Under the pieces are notes generated by a model. That model had not been told where the DNA came from. It made no database searches and saw only the letters and a list, made by a program, of their open reading frames with translations. From positions 248,001 through 312,000 of the forward strand of contig NZ_BMRY01000005.1 in NCBI RefSeq assembly GCF_014648875.1: a stretch of 64,000 bases of DNA. The letters run 5' to 3'. The first letter of the stretch is position 1, and every line of letters begins with the position of its first letter. The position numbers and the translations under genes are program-made. Below, piece after piece: positions 41,694 through 50,747 of the stretch. The stretch is from Streptomyces parvus (GTDB lineage: Bacteria; Actinomycetota; Actinomycetes; Streptomycetales; Streptomycetaceae).

Positions 41694-44042
41694 TCACGGG
41701 CCCGGTGGCAGCGCCTGCTCCGTCCAGATGGTCTTGCCGGAGCGCGTGTACCGGCTTCCCCACCGGTCGGTGAGCTGCGCGATCAGGAACAGGCCGCGAC
41801 CGCCTTCCTCGGTCTCCCGGGCCCGGCGCATCCTCGGCTGTGTGTTGCTGACGTCGGAGACCTCGCAGATCAGGGAGGACGCGCGGATCAGCCGCAGCCC
41901 GATAGGTCCGCCCGCGTAGCGGACGGAGTTGGTGACCAGTTCGCTGGTCACCAACTCCGTGGTGAAGGCCAGCTCGTCCAGGCCCCACAGCGACAGCTGG
42001 CCCAGCACGAGCGCGCGTGCGTCGGACACCACCGACGGGTCCGCCGCCAGGGTCCAGGAGACGTGGTCCTGCGGGGCCATCCCGCGGACCGCCGCGAGCA
42101 GAAGCGTCACGTCGTCCGCCAGCGGGCGGGGTACCAGTTCCCCGACCACCTCGGGACCGATCTCCTCCAGGGGCCGGCCGGACACGAGCGCCGCCGACAG
42201 CGCGTGCCGGAGGGCCGCCATCCCCTCGTCGGGATCGGGATGGCCGCGCGTGATGAGGCCGTCCGTGCAGAGCGCGAGGACGCTGTCGTCCGCCGCCTCG
42301 AACGCGACGGGCTCGAACGGCAGGCCACCGACCCCGAGCGGCGGACCGGGGCTGAGGTCGACGTGCGCGGCGTTGCCGCCCGGAGCCACCAGGGCGGGCG
42401 GAGGGTGCCCCGCGCTGGCCGCCAGGCACTGCCGGGTGACGGGGTCGTACGTCATGTACAGGCAGGTCGCACCGAACGACCCGAAGGACGCCTCGGCGTC
42501 TTCGGTGTCGATCGCGAGCTCGGACACCAGGTCGTCGAGGTGCGTCAGCAGTTCGTCGGGTTCGAGGTCGAGGTCCGCCAGAGTCCGCACAGCGGTCCGC
42601 AGGCGCGCCATCGTCGCCGTGGCCCCCAGGCCGTGCCCCACCACGTCGCCGACGACCAGCGCGACCCGGGCGGAGGACAACGGGATGACGTCGAACCAGT
42701 CGCCGCTGGCCCCCGTCGCCGTATCCGTCGGGAGGTAGACGCTCGCCGTGTGCGCCGTGGCCGTGTCGGTCGTCGGGGACGGCAGCAGGCTGCGCTGCAG
42801 CCCGACCGCGGCGTTCCGCTCGCGGGCGTAGCGGCGTGCGTTGTCCACGACGAGGGCGGCTCGCGAGGCTATCTCCGCCAGCAGGTCGAGGTCGTCGCCG
42901 GTGAAGGGCTGCCGGTCGCGGCCTCGGCCGACCCGGATACGGCCGAGGAGCGATCCCCGTGCTCGCAGCCACGTGCTCATCCCGTGTGCCCTGCCGAGCG
43001 CGTCGGCCGGCTCGGCGCCCTCCTCCGCGCTGACCGACCACATACGGTCGGACAGCGTCCCGCCGGTGTTCACATCGAGCACCGTGCCGGTAACGAAGCC
43101 ACCGGGGGCGGCGCCGGCCACCGCCGTGCAGCGCAGCAGGTGGTCGCCGTGGTCCTCGGGAGCGGGTTCGTCGTAGGTGAAGACCGCCTCGGCCACGTCG
43201 ACAACCGCCACGTCGGCGAGCGCGGGTACGAGTACGTCCGCCAAGCCCCGGGCGCTCTCCGCGGCGGAGAGGGTCGTGCTGAGCACCGTGGTCGCGCGGT
43301 GCAGGACGTCGAGCCGGAAACGTGAGAGCTTCTGGTCCGTCACATCGACGAACAGCCCCGTGACGCCGATGACGTGGCCGTTCGCCCCCTGGAGGCGGAA
43401 CGCCGATAGGGACATCGTCCGTCCCGCTCCCGGTTCGACCTGTGTGTGGGCCTTGACCTCGAACCCAACCAGGGGGGTTCCCGTCGTCAGGACGTTCCGC
43501 AGGCGGTTGTCGATCACCCGGGCGTCCGCCTCCTGGAGGAAGTCGCCCAGCCGGGCCCCGTACAGCTCGTCCGGGACCCCCAGGTAGGGAAGCAGGTGGG
43601 TGTTCGTCCGTACCAGCCGCAGCTCGTTGTCGAACACCGCGAGGCCGATGCGGTCCTGCAGGAACAGTTCCCGCAGGAACGCGTGGCCCTGGCGCCGCTG
43701 TGCGACCAGGACCTGCGGGGCGGCGAGCACAAGGAACTCCTCCGCCCGGCCGGCCGCCCCTTCGCCGGTCAGGGGCAGCACGCGGAACTCCACCTCACCC
43801 CCGAGGCGCGGGGCCAGCACCGCCCGGCCCTCCCACACCGGCCCGTCGCGCTGTTCCAGGACCGTCGGCCAGCTCTCGGGCACCGCCAGGAGGTCCTGGA
43901 GCCGCCTGCCGTGCAGCTCCGCCGCCGAGAGCCCGAGGAGGGACTCCGCGGCCGGCGTGCACCGCAGGATCGTGCCTCTCTCGTCCACCACGAGCCCCGC
44001 CGAATGCCCCACGTCGAGAGGGTCGTCGCTCCCGGGTGCCAT
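41694..44042 (-). CDS. PAS-PAS-GAF-SpoIIE phosphatase with C-terminal anti-sigma-type ATPase domain
   Basis: A 782-residue multi-domain regulator. A first PAS domain (GLVVDERGTILRCTPAAESL) covers about residues 12-125, a second (IGLAVFDNELRLVRTN) about 140-265, GAF about 280-430. The PP2C/SpoIIE phosphatase is at about 440-650 (GDWFDVIPL, GDVVGHGLGATATMARLR). A HATPase domain of the RsbW type follows at 660-782 (ELVTSELVTNSVRYAGG, GRGLFLIAQL). Architecture fits partner-switching control of sigma factors. ATG 44040-44042 has GGGGAG at good spacing, and the sequence before it belongs to a different family (next entry). Confidence 0.9.
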   Translation of the reverse strand: MAPGSDDPLDVGHSAGLVVDERGTILRCTPAAESLLGLSAAELHGRRLQDLLAVPESWPTVLEQRDGPVWEGRAVLAPRLGGEVEFRVLPLTGEGAAGRAEEFLVLAAPQVLVAQRRQGHAFLRELFLQDRIGLAVFDNELRLVRTNTHLLPYLGVPDELYGARLGDFLQEADARVIDNRLRNVLTTGTPLVGFEVKAHTQVEPGAGRTMSLSAFRLQGANGHVIGVTGLFVDVTDQKLSRFRLDVLHRATTVLSTTLSAAESARGLADVLVPALADVAVVDVAEAVFTYDEPAPEDHGDHLLRCTAVAGAAPGGFVTGTVLDVNTGGTLSDRMWSVSAEEGAEPADALGRAHGMSTWLRARGSLLGRIRVGRGRDRQPFTGDDLDLLAEIASRAALVVDNARRYARERNAAVGLQRSLLPSPTTDTATAHTASVYLPTDTATGASGDWFDVIPLSSARVALVVGDVVGHGLGATATMARLRTAVRTLADLDLEPDELLTHLDDLVSELAIDTEDAEASFGSFGATCLYMTYDPVTRQCLAASAGHPPPALVAPGGNAAHVDLSPGPPLGVGGLPFEPVAFEAADDSVLALCTDGLITRGHPDPDEGMAALRHALSAALVSGRPLEEIGPEVVGELVPRPLADDVTLLLAAVRGMAPQDHVSWTLAADPSVVSDARALVLGQLSLWGLDELAFTTELVTSELVTNSVRYAGGPIGLRLIRASSLICEVSDVSNTQPRMRRARETEEGGRGLFLIAQLTDRWGSRYTRSGKTIWTEQALPPGP

Positions 44043-44119
44043 CGGACTCCCCTCTCCGTTCGATCCTGGGCGGCCAGGGCCGCCGTCCACTCCAACTCTG
44101 CCCGTGTGTCCGTCGCCCG

Positions 44120-44381
44120 GCACGCCGTACTCCCCCGATCGGCCAAAAGCGTCCGCCAGGCGTACCCGCAGGCATCGAAGCTCACGTGCCACCGTGTCGA
44201 GCATCAGGTCGTGGCTGGTGATCGGGATGAGCCCGTCCTCGGAGACGAGCGTCTCCGGAGGGATCGCGAACCGCCCCGGAAACTCCACGGGGTCGCCGCC
44301 GGGCTCTTCGACGATTCGCGCGAACCCGCGCAGGCCGGCCCCCCGGATCATCTGCCGGTGTTCGGCACATACCCGTACCAA
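44120..44381 (-). pseudogene. Truncated N-terminal segment of an AraC-type regulator
   Basis: In frame with and directly upstream of the phosphatase gene, about 85 codons read GLRGFARIVEEPGGDPVEF, ETLVSEDGLIPI and DLMLDTVARELRC, the start of the ligand-binding domain of AraC-family (arabinose_bd-type) regulators. The rest of that domain and the DNA-binding part are missing. It is read as a remnant, though translation as an N-terminal fusion cannot be excluded. Confidence 0.55.
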
Positions 44382-44394
44382 GCCCGAGAACCAC

Positions 44395-44431
44395 GAAATC
44401 CCGCCCAGTTGAAGTAACTGGACGGGATTTC
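44395..44431 (-). terminator. Terminator hairpin after tRNA-Ala
   Basis: The arms gaaatcccgcccagtt and aactggacgggatttc pair at 15 of 16 positions around a 5-base loop, about 40 bases past the tRNA 3' end. Confidence 0.8.
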
Positions 44432-44469
44432 GTCAACCGGTCCCGAGCTGACTCGTGATCGGTTCGCTG

Positions 44470-44543
44470 TGGACCTGTGGGGATTTGAACCCCAGACCCC
44501 CTCGATGCGAACGAGGTGCGCTACCAGACTGCGCCACAGGCCC
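44470..44543 (-). tRNA. tRNA-Ala (anticodon CGC)
   Basis: The minus strand folds into a cloverleaf of 74 bases. The acceptor stem GGGCCTG pairs with CAGGTCC (one G-U) and the discriminator is A. The anticodon stem CCTCG/CGAGG holds loop TTCGCAT, giving anticodon CGC for codon GCG. The T arm contains GGTTCAAATCC. CCA is not encoded and must be added. GCG is a common Ala codon in this genome. Confidence 0.95.
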
Positions 44544-44650
44544 TTGCGACGTGTGAAACTCTAGCACCCTCACAGGGGTGCTTGGAAATCCGTTCCTCCG
44601 CTGGTCAGCGGTGTCGGGTTTCCCGGTGCCCCCGGGCGTCCCCGGGGGCC

Positions 44651-45883
44651 TCACTCATTGGCCGCACGCGGCCGGTCCTCGTCGTCGTACTGGTCGAAGA
44701 GCGGGGTCCGGCCCCGGTCGCGGCTGCGGCGGGACTGGTTCGTGCGCTGACGCGGGGCCGGGTCGACCGTCGGGGCCGTCGGGTGCGACGTGCCCGTCTG
44801 GGTGGGCTCGGCGGTGCTGGAGCGGGCCGCGCTCCAGGTCTCCGGGTCGCCGACCTCCACACCGCCCGTGGCCCGGGGGGCGACGGGCGCGGTGACGTAG
44901 GTGGGCAGCGGTACGGGAACGGGCTCCCAGCTGTCGCCCTGGACCCGGCCGCGTTCGCGCTGCTGGTCCACCCACTCCGCGTGGTCCGTCTGCTCGACCA
45001 GCGCGCGGCGGCCGGCCTCCTGAGGGGAGACCGTGGGGGTGGGCTCCGGCTCCGCGTGATGCGCTTCGGAGTCGTCGTCCGGCTCGGCGGAGTCGGGGGC
45101 CGGGGGCTGGTTCCGGCGTGGGCGGTTCTCGCGCAGCCGCTGGGCCGCGTCCTCGGCCCGGCGGCGGTCCATCGTGAAGGCGAACCGCCGGCGCTCCTGC
45201 GCGCGCAGATGCACGATGTACGTGCTCAGCAGCACGGCCGGAACCGCGGGGGCCCAGAGGAAGCCGAGGCCGCCGACCGCAGCGACGATCGCGCCGAGGG
45301 TGAAGGCCAGGAAGAGGACGACGGTGGTCCGCCTGCGCCGCGCCAGGACCTGGGAGCGCCGGGCGCGCCGGGCCCGCTCGGCGTCGGCCGCATCGGAGCG
45401 CGGGCGTCGCCGGTCGGGGGGCACGTGCTCCGAGGGGCGCTCGCCGGACCGGCGTTCGTGCGCCGGGCGGTCCGGGTGCTGACGGTCCGGGGGCTGCTGG
45501 TCCGGGCGCCGGTCGTGCGCCGGGCGGTCGGATGCCTGGTGGCCCGGGGCGCGCTCGGGCGCGTACGCCGGGTCGCCCAGCCGGGCTTCCGTGTGCGCCG
45601 GAGGCGCGGCAAAGGCCCGGACGTCCACGGACTCCATACGGTCCGTTTCCCGGTCCGGGTCGACCTCGGGCCCCGCCTCCTCGGCGGTGCGCTCCCGCAG
45701 CTCCTTGGCGTAACGGCGCTCCATCGCCGCCCGGCCGGACAGCAGCCGGATGGCGGTGCTGAAGCGTTCCGTCGGACGGGCCTCGTTGAGCTCGTCCTGC
45801 CTGCGGAGCCACATCGGCACCAAGTAGGCGGCCCAGGCCCCGACGATGACTGCGTAGATGAGGCCGCTGCTGCTCACGCTCAC
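44651..45883 (-). CDS. sepX: Divisome protein SepX (GlpR family)
   Basis: A 410-residue membrane protein. The N-terminal span LIYAVIVGAWAAYLVPMWL and the following RRQDELNEARPTERFSTAI are the conserved start of SepX/GlpR proteins. A long Pro/Arg/Asp-rich low-complexity region (about 90-175) precedes two central spans (about 185-230), and a charged disordered tail follows. SepX supports cross-wall and sporulation septum formation in Streptomyces. The conserved position near the moaC-moeA-galU genes backs the call. Confidence 0.85.
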   Translation of the reverse strand: MSVSSSGLIYAVIVGAWAAYLVPMWLRRQDELNEARPTERFSTAIRLLSGRAAMERRYAKELRERTAEEAGPEVDPDRETDRMESVDVRAFAAPPAHTEARLGDPAYAPERAPGHQASDRPAHDRRPDQQPPDRQHPDRPAHERRSGERPSEHVPPDRRRPRSDAADAERARRARRSQVLARRRRTTVVLFLAFTLGAIVAAVGGLGFLWAPAVPAVLLSTYIVHLRAQERRRFAFTMDRRRAEDAAQRLRENRPRRNQPPAPDSAEPDDDSEAHHAEPEPTPTVSPQEAGRRALVEQTDHAEWVDQQRERGRVQGDSWEPVPVPLPTYVTAPVAPRATGGVEVGDPETWSAARSSTAEPTQTGTSHPTAPTVDPAPRQRTNQSRRSRDRGRTPLFDQYDDEDRPRAANE

Positions 45884-46034
45884 ACCGTAGAGGGGTTTGC
45901 GCGCAAGGATCCGCCAATTGGCCCGGTGTGTCGCACGATCCGGCTGATATCACGGACTTTTTTTGTGATTGTTCGGATCAACAGATGCCGATAACCCTAT
46001 CCATTGCGGTCATCCGGCGATCAAATTCGAACAC
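45884..46034. other. AT-rich intergenic segment between sepX and the rimJ-type gene
   Basis: About 150 bases unusually rich in A/T for this genome, including a T7 run near 45959-45965 and ttattttattt next to the upstream gene's TAA stop. It should hold the sepX promoter. Confidence 0.5.
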
Positions 46035-46664
46035 TTATTTTATTTCCCCGGCCGTCCCGGGGCCTCCCGGCGTCATGGGCCGTGACCGGCGCCAGCGCCG
46101 GAGCATCCCCTCGGGCACTTCCTCGGCGGTGAGGGCGAAGATCAGGTGGTCGCGCCAGGCGCCGTCGATGTGGAGATAGCGCGGGCGTACGCCCTCCGAG
46201 CGGAATCCGAGTTTCTCCACCACCCGGCGGCTGGGTGCGTTCTCCGGGCGAATGCAGACCTCGATCCGGTGCAGACCCACCGTGCGGAAGCAGTGGTCCA
46301 CCGCGAGCGCCACCGCCGTCGGCATGACACCGCGCCCGGCGACGCTCCGGTCGACCCAGTAGCCGATATGACCGGAGCACATCGAGCCCCAGGTGATCCC
46401 GGCGACCGTGAGCTGGCCGACCAGCCGGCCCTCGTACTCGATGGCGAACGGCAGCATCCGCCCCGCGTTCGCCTCGGCACGCAGGTGGCGGACCATCTGC
46501 CGGTACGTGGGGCGCTGCGCGATCGGGCCGCCGGGGGCGGGCGGCGGGACGGTGGCCTCCCAGGGGCGCAGCCAGTCGCGGTTTCGCCGGTTGACCTCAC
46601 GCCAGACCCGCTGGTCACGCATCTTTATCGGACGCAGGACGATCTCGCCGTCGGTCAGCGTCAC
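46035..46664 (-). CDS. GNAT family acetyltransferase, RimJ-like
   Basis: A 209-residue acetyltransferase of the ribosomal N-terminal (RimJ) type: IVLRPIKMRDQRVWREVNRR at the N-terminus, GQLTVAGITWGSMCSGHIGY, then acetyl-CoA loop DRSVAGRGVMPTAVAL and ENAPSRRVVEKLGF. It ends with TAA, a rare stop in this genome. Separated by 17 bases from the Mo-cofactor gene upstream, so it belongs to the galU-moeA-moaC-mogA transcription unit. GTG start. Confidence 0.88.
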   Translation of the reverse strand: MTLTDGEIVLRPIKMRDQRVWREVNRRNRDWLRPWEATVPPPAPGGPIAQRPTYRQMVRHLRAEANAGRMLPFAIEYEGRLVGQLTVAGITWGSMCSGHIGYWVDRSVAGRGVMPTAVALAVDHCFRTVGLHRIEVCIRPENAPSRRVVEKLGFRSEGVRPRYLHIDGAWRDHLIFALTAEEVPEGMLRRWRRSRPMTPGGPGTAGEIK

Positions 46665-46681
46665 CGGCCAGGTCGCGATGT

Positions 46682-47218
46682 TCAGCTCGGGCTCCCCGGT
46701 CGGGGGTGGTCGCCGCCGCGGAGCTGGTCGACGGCGTGGACCAGGAGCCGGCCGAGGACGGCGAGTCCGTCCTTCACCCCGCCGGTGGAGCCGGGGAGGT
46801 TGACGATCAGGGTGCGCGAAGCGACGCCCGCGAGGCCACGGGAGAGGGCGGCGGTCGGGACCTTGGCGAGGCCCTCGGCCCGGATCGCCTCCGGAATGCC
46901 GGGGATCTCGTGGTCGAGGACCCGGCGGGTCGCCTCGGGGGTGGCGTCGGTGGGAGAGATGCCCGTACCGCCGGTGGTGACGATCACGTCGTACCCGGCG
47001 GCGACACCCGCGCGCAGGGCCGCCTCGACCGGGTCGCCGTCGGGGACGACCTGCGGGCCGTCGACCGTGAACCCCAGGCCGGTCAGCGCCTCGGCGATGA
47101 GCGGGCCGCCCTTGTCCGCGTACACACCGGCGGAGGCCCGGTTGGAAGCGGTGACGACGAGGGCGGCGTACGGGGAGGGGGCCTCCGGCGCCACTCCGGT
47201 GGGCTCGGGCGGCGTCAC
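46682..47218 (-). CDS. MogA/MoaB family molybdenum cofactor biosynthesis protein
   Basis: A 178-residue protein with the molybdopterin-binding fold: GGPLIAEALTGLGF, TTGGTGISPTDATPEAT (substrate-binding loop) and VNLPGSTGGVKDGL. MogA-type proteins adenylylate molybdopterin before metal insertion by MoeA. GTG start overlaps the moaC stop (GTGA). It lies in the same operon as moaC and moeA. Confidence 0.9.
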   Translation of the reverse strand: MTPPEPTGVAPEAPSPYAALVVTASNRASAGVYADKGGPLIAEALTGLGFTVDGPQVVPDGDPVEAALRAGVAAGYDVIVTTGGTGISPTDATPEATRRVLDHEIPGIPEAIRAEGLAKVPTAALSRGLAGVASRTLIVNLPGSTGGVKDGLAVLGRLLVHAVDQLRGGDHPRPGSPS

Positions 47219-47724
47219 GCGTCCGGTCCCGCCGGTTCCGCCGACGCGGTGCGCCGGTAGTCGCCGGACTTGCCGCCCGACTTCGCCTCGACCCGTACGT
47301 CGGTGATGACCGCGCTCTTGTCGACCGCCTTGATCATGTCGACGACGGTCAGGGCCGCCACCGACACCGCCGTCAGGGCCTCCATCTCGACGCCCGTGCG
47401 GTCCGTCGTCTTCACGGTGGCCGTGATCTCCACCGCGTCGTCGGCCACGCTCAGGTCGACCTTCACGCCGGAGACGGCCAGCGGGTGGCAGAGCGGGATC
47501 AGGTCCGGGGTGCGCTTGGCCCCCATGATCCCGGCGATCCGGGCGGTCGCGAGGGCGTCGCCCTTGGGCACTCCCTCGCCGCGCAGCAGCTCGATCACGC
47601 GCGGCGCGACGAGCACCCGGCCGGATGCGCGGGCGACGCGGGTGGTGACGTCCTTCGCCGACACGTCGACCATGCGGGCCGCGCCCGCCTCGTCGATGTG
47701 CGTCAGCCTGTTCTGCGTACTCAA
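47215..47724 (-). CDS. moaC: Cyclic pyranopterin monophosphate synthase MoaC
   Basis: A 169-residue MoaC: MVDVSAKDVTTRVARASGR, PLCHPLAVSG (active-site His), and KTTDRTGVEMEALTAVSVAA. It forms cyclic pyranopterin monophosphate in the first steps of molybdenum cofactor synthesis. The only start in reach that preserves the family N-terminus is TTG 47722-47724 (GGAG four bases upstream), an uncommon start codon. Confidence 0.92.
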   Translation of the reverse strand: MSTQNRLTHIDEAGAARMVDVSAKDVTTRVARASGRVLVAPRVIELLRGEGVPKGDALATARIAGIMGAKRTPDLIPLCHPLAVSGVKVDLSVADDAVEITATVKTTDRTGVEMEALTAVSVAALTVVDMIKAVDKSAVITDVRVEAKSGGKSGDYRRTASAEPAGPDA

Positions 47725-47823
47725 CTCACTCCGCCTAGCGGTAGGGGCACCGATGGGCCTCGGACCCGGAGGGGTTCCCCCGGAAGGCACGGCGGCAGAT
47801 ACCGTACCGCCACCGGGCGGCGG

Positions 47824-49134
47824 TCAGCGGAGCAGGACCACGTCCGTCTCCGTGCCGGGCTCGACCGAGGTGACGTCCTCGGGCACCACGATCAGCGCGT
47901 CGGCCTGGGCCAGCGCGGCGATCAGATGCGAACCGGAACCGCCGACCGGGGTGACCGTGCCCGCCTCCGCGTCGTAACGGCCGCGCAGGAACTGGCGTCG
48001 GCCGGCCGGGGAGGTGAGTGCCTTGTCGGAGCTGAGCTCGGCGCGGGCCGTGGGGCGGTGCACATCGGGCAGGCCCATCAGGGCGCGGATGGCGGGGCGG
48101 ACGAACAGCTCGAAGGAGACGTAGGCGGAGACCGGATTGCCCGGCAGGGCCAGCAGCGGGGTGTGGTCCGGGCCGATCGAGCCGAAGCCCTGGGGCTTGC
48201 CCGGCTGCATGGCGAGCTTGCGGAACTCGACCCCGCTGCCCGGCTCGTCCGCGTCGCCGACGGAGGACAGCGCCTCCTTGACGACGTCGTAGGCGCCGAC
48301 GCTGACGCCGCCCGTGGTGACGACGATGTCCGCGCGGATCAGCTGGTCCTCGATGGTGGCGCGCAGTGTCTCGGCATCGTCGGCGACCGCGCCGACCCGG
48401 TAGGCGATGGCTCCGGCATCCCGGGCGGCGGCGGTCAGCGCGAAGCTGTTGGAGTCGTAGATCTGGCCGCCCGTCAGCCCTTCGCCGGGCTGGATCAGTT
48501 CGCTGCCGGTGGACAGGACGACCACGCGGGGCCGGGGCCGTACGACCACGGTGGAGCAGCCGATCGCCGCGAGCAGCCCGATCTGCGGCGGGCCGACGAC
48601 CGATCCGGCGGCCAGGGCCAGCTCGCCCGGCTCGACGTCGCTGCCGCGCTCGCGCACATGGGCGCCCGCCGTGACAGGACGGTGGACGCGAACCTCGCCG
48701 GTGGCGCCCTCCGGCGCGTCGGCGTGGGCGCGCATCCCCTCGGCGGGGCCCTCGCCCGTACCGCCGTCCGTCCACTCGACCGGGACCACGGCCTCCGCAC
48801 CGGCGGGCAGCGGGGCGCCCGTCATGATGCGGGCGGCCTGTCCCGGTCCCACGACCTGGTCGTCGGCGAGCCCAGCGCTGCCCGCGGCGACGTCCCCGAT
48901 GACGGTGAGAACCGCGGGGAACTCCTCGCTCGCGCCCTCGACATCGGCGACGCGGACCGCGTAACCGTCCATGGAGCTGTTGTCGAAGGGCGGCAGGGCC
49001 ACCTCCACGACGACGTCCTTGACGAGGACGCAGCCCTGGGCGTCGGGCAGCTGCAGCTCGATGGGCTCCAGCGGCCTCACCGAGGCGAGGATGTCGTCCA
49101 AGTGCTCGTCGACGGACCAGATCGTGCTGCTCAC
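47824..49134 (-). CDS. moeA: Molybdopterin molybdenumtransferase MoeA
   Basis: A 436-residue MoeA/Glp protein. Key segments are LPPFDNSSMDGYAVR, GDVAAGS, ARIMTGAPLP, RERGSDVEPGE, TGSELIQPGEGL, TTGGVSVGAYD and LALPGNPVSAYVSFELF. It inserts molybdate into adenylylated molybdopterin. GTG 49132-49134 lies 4 bases after the galU stop, so the genes are coupled. Likely supplies cofactor to enzymes such as the oxidoreductase at the right end. Confidence 0.93.
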   Translation of the reverse strand: MSSTIWSVDEHLDDILASVRPLEPIELQLPDAQGCVLVKDVVVEVALPPFDNSSMDGYAVRVADVEGASEEFPAVLTVIGDVAAGSAGLADDQVVGPGQAARIMTGAPLPAGAEAVVPVEWTDGGTGEGPAEGMRAHADAPEGATGEVRVHRPVTAGAHVRERGSDVEPGELALAAGSVVGPPQIGLLAAIGCSTVVVRPRPRVVVLSTGSELIQPGEGLTGGQIYDSNSFALTAAARDAGAIAYRVGAVADDAETLRATIEDQLIRADIVVTTGGVSVGAYDVVKEALSSVGDADEPGSGVEFRKLAMQPGKPQGFGSIGPDHTPLLALPGNPVSAYVSFELFVRPAIRALMGLPDVHRPTARAELSSDKALTSPAGRRQFLRGRYDAEAGTVTPVGGSGSHLIAALAQADALIVVPEDVTSVEPGTETDVVLLR

Positions 49135-49138
49135 GGGG

Positions 49139-50041
49139 CTACATCTCCTCAGCGACGTACTTGCGCAGCCAGGTCCGGAAGTCCGGCCCCAGGTCTTCAC
49201 GTTCGCACGCCAGTCTGACAATGGCGCGCAGATAGTCGCTGCGGTCGCCGGTGTCATAGCGGCGGCCCTTGAAGACGACGCCGTGCACGGGGCCGCCGAT
49301 CTTCTCGTCCGCGGCGAGCAGCTGGAGCGCGTCGGTGAGCTGGATCTCGCCGCCGCGGCCCGGCTCGGTGTGTCGCAGTATGTCGAAGACCGCGGGGTCC
49401 AGGACGTACCGGCCGATGATGGCGAGGTTGCTGGGGGCGTCGGCCGGGTCGGGCTTCTCGACCAGGTCGGTGACGCGGACGACGTCGCTGTCGACGGTGG
49501 CGTCCGCGGCGGCGCAGCCGTACAGGTGGATCTGCGCGGGGTCGACCTCCATCAGCGCGATGACGCTGCCGCCCTCACGCTCCTGGACCTCGACCATCCG
49601 GGCCAGCAGCGCGTCACGCGGGTCGATCAGGTCGTCGCCGAGCAGCACCGCGAAGGGCTGGTCGCCCACGTGCGGGGCGGCGCACAGCACGGCGTGCCCG
49701 AGGCCGCGGGGGTCTCCCTGGCGCACGTAGTGCATGGTGGCCAGGTCGCTGGACTCCTGGACCTTGGCGAGGCGTTCGGCGTCGCCCTTGCGGGTGAGCG
49801 CGGACTCCAGCTCGTAGTTGCGGTCGAAGTGGTCCTCCAGGGGGCGCTTGTTGCGACCGGTGATCATCAGTACGTCGGAGAGGCCCGCCGCGACGGCTTC
49901 TTCGACGACATACTGGATGGCCGGCTTGTCGACGACAGGCAGCATCTCTTTCGGAGTGGCCTTCGTGGCGGGCAGGAACCGGGTGCCGAGACCTGCTGCC
50001 GGGATGACGGCCTTGCTGATCCTGGAGGGCGACTGAGTCAT
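49139..50041 (-). CDS. galU: UTP-glucose-1-phosphate uridylyltransferase
   Basis: A 300-residue GalU. The nucleotide-binding start KAVIPAAGLGTRFLPATKAT and PKEMLPVVDKP are diagnostic, with LLGDDLID, GGEIQLTDALQLL and the RYDTGDRSDYLRA segment. It makes UDP-glucose for cell wall and carbohydrate synthesis. First gene of the galU-moeA-moaC-mogA-rimJ unit, divergent from the 5-formyl-THF cyclo-ligase gene. Confidence 0.95.
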   Translation of the reverse strand: MTQSPSRISKAVIPAAGLGTRFLPATKATPKEMLPVVDKPAIQYVVEEAVAAGLSDVLMITGRNKRPLEDHFDRNYELESALTRKGDAERLAKVQESSDLATMHYVRQGDPRGLGHAVLCAAPHVGDQPFAVLLGDDLIDPRDALLARMVEVQEREGGSVIALMEVDPAQIHLYGCAAADATVDSDVVRVTDLVEKPDPADAPSNLAIIGRYVLDPAVFDILRHTEPGRGGEIQLTDALQLLAADEKIGGPVHGVVFKGRRYDTGDRSDYLRAIVRLACEREDLGPDFRTWLRKYVAEEM

Positions 50042-50134
50042 GTGCCGACCTTAACGGGTGCACACGGCCGGAAGCTGATATTCCGGTTAACTTCGTCCTT
50101 AAATATGCCCATACGAGAATCGTGCGAGTCACCG

Positions 50135-50746
50135 ATGAACACCGACAAGTCCGGAAAGGCGTCCGAGAAGGGCTCCCTGCGGCGTGAACTGCTGGCCGCA
50201 CGGGCCCTCCTGACGAAGGAGGACGCGATCAGGACCGCCGCGGTTCTCGCCGAGGCGGCGCTGGGCCTCCCCGAACTGGCCGACGCCCGTACGGTCGCCG
50301 CGTATGTCTCCGTGGGCCGCGAACCGGGCACCCGCGCCCTCCTGGAGGCACTGCGCGGGCACGGCGTGCGGGTGCTGCTGCCGGTCCTCCTGGCCGACAA
50401 CGACCTGGACTGGGCGGCCTACGAGGGCCCGGCCCATCTGCTCCCGGCCGGACGGGGGCTCCTGGAGCCGGACGGACCGCGCCTGGGCCCCGCCGCCGTC
50501 CTCGCCGCCGACGCGGTACTGCTGCCCGGCCTGGCGGTGGACGGGGCGGGGATGCGGCTGGGGCGGGGCGGCGGCAGCTACGACCGGGTGCTGGCCCGGC
50601 TGACGGCCGCCGGGGCACACCCGTCGCTCGTCGTGCTGCTGTACGAGAACGAGGTGGTCGCGCGGGTCCCTGCGGAACCGCACGACCACCCCGTGGACGC
50701 CGTGGTCACACCGGCCGGAGCGCGGCGCTTCGTGAACCCTTCCTAG
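50135..50746 (+). CDS. 5-formyltetrahydrofolate cyclo-ligase
   Basis: A 203-residue protein: LRRELLAARALL, VAAYVSVGREPGT, DAVLLPGLAVDG and MRLGRGGGSYDRVLARL (ATP/substrate site), ending HDHPVDAVVTPAG. It returns 5-formyl-THF to methenyl-THF. ATG 50135 used; an in-frame ATG at 50105 is possible. Its stop is one base from a tandem repeat derived from the end of the convergent hydrolase gene. Confidence 0.92.
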   Translation: MNTDKSGKASEKGSLRRELLAARALLTKEDAIRTAAVLAEAALGLPELADARTVAAYVSVGREPGTRALLEALRGHGVRVLLPVLLADNDLDWAAYEGPAHLLPAGRGLLEPDGPRLGPAAVLAADAVLLPGLAVDGAGMRLGRGGGSYDRVLARLTAAGAHPSLVVLLYENEVVARVPAEPHDHPVDAVVTPAGARRFVNPS

Positions 50747-50747
50747 A

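Noticed and set aside
41694..44381. A single 895-residue phosphatase starting at 44381
   Set aside because: The first 85 codons belong to another family, and ATG 44042 has an excellent ribosome binding site; kept as a remnant instead.
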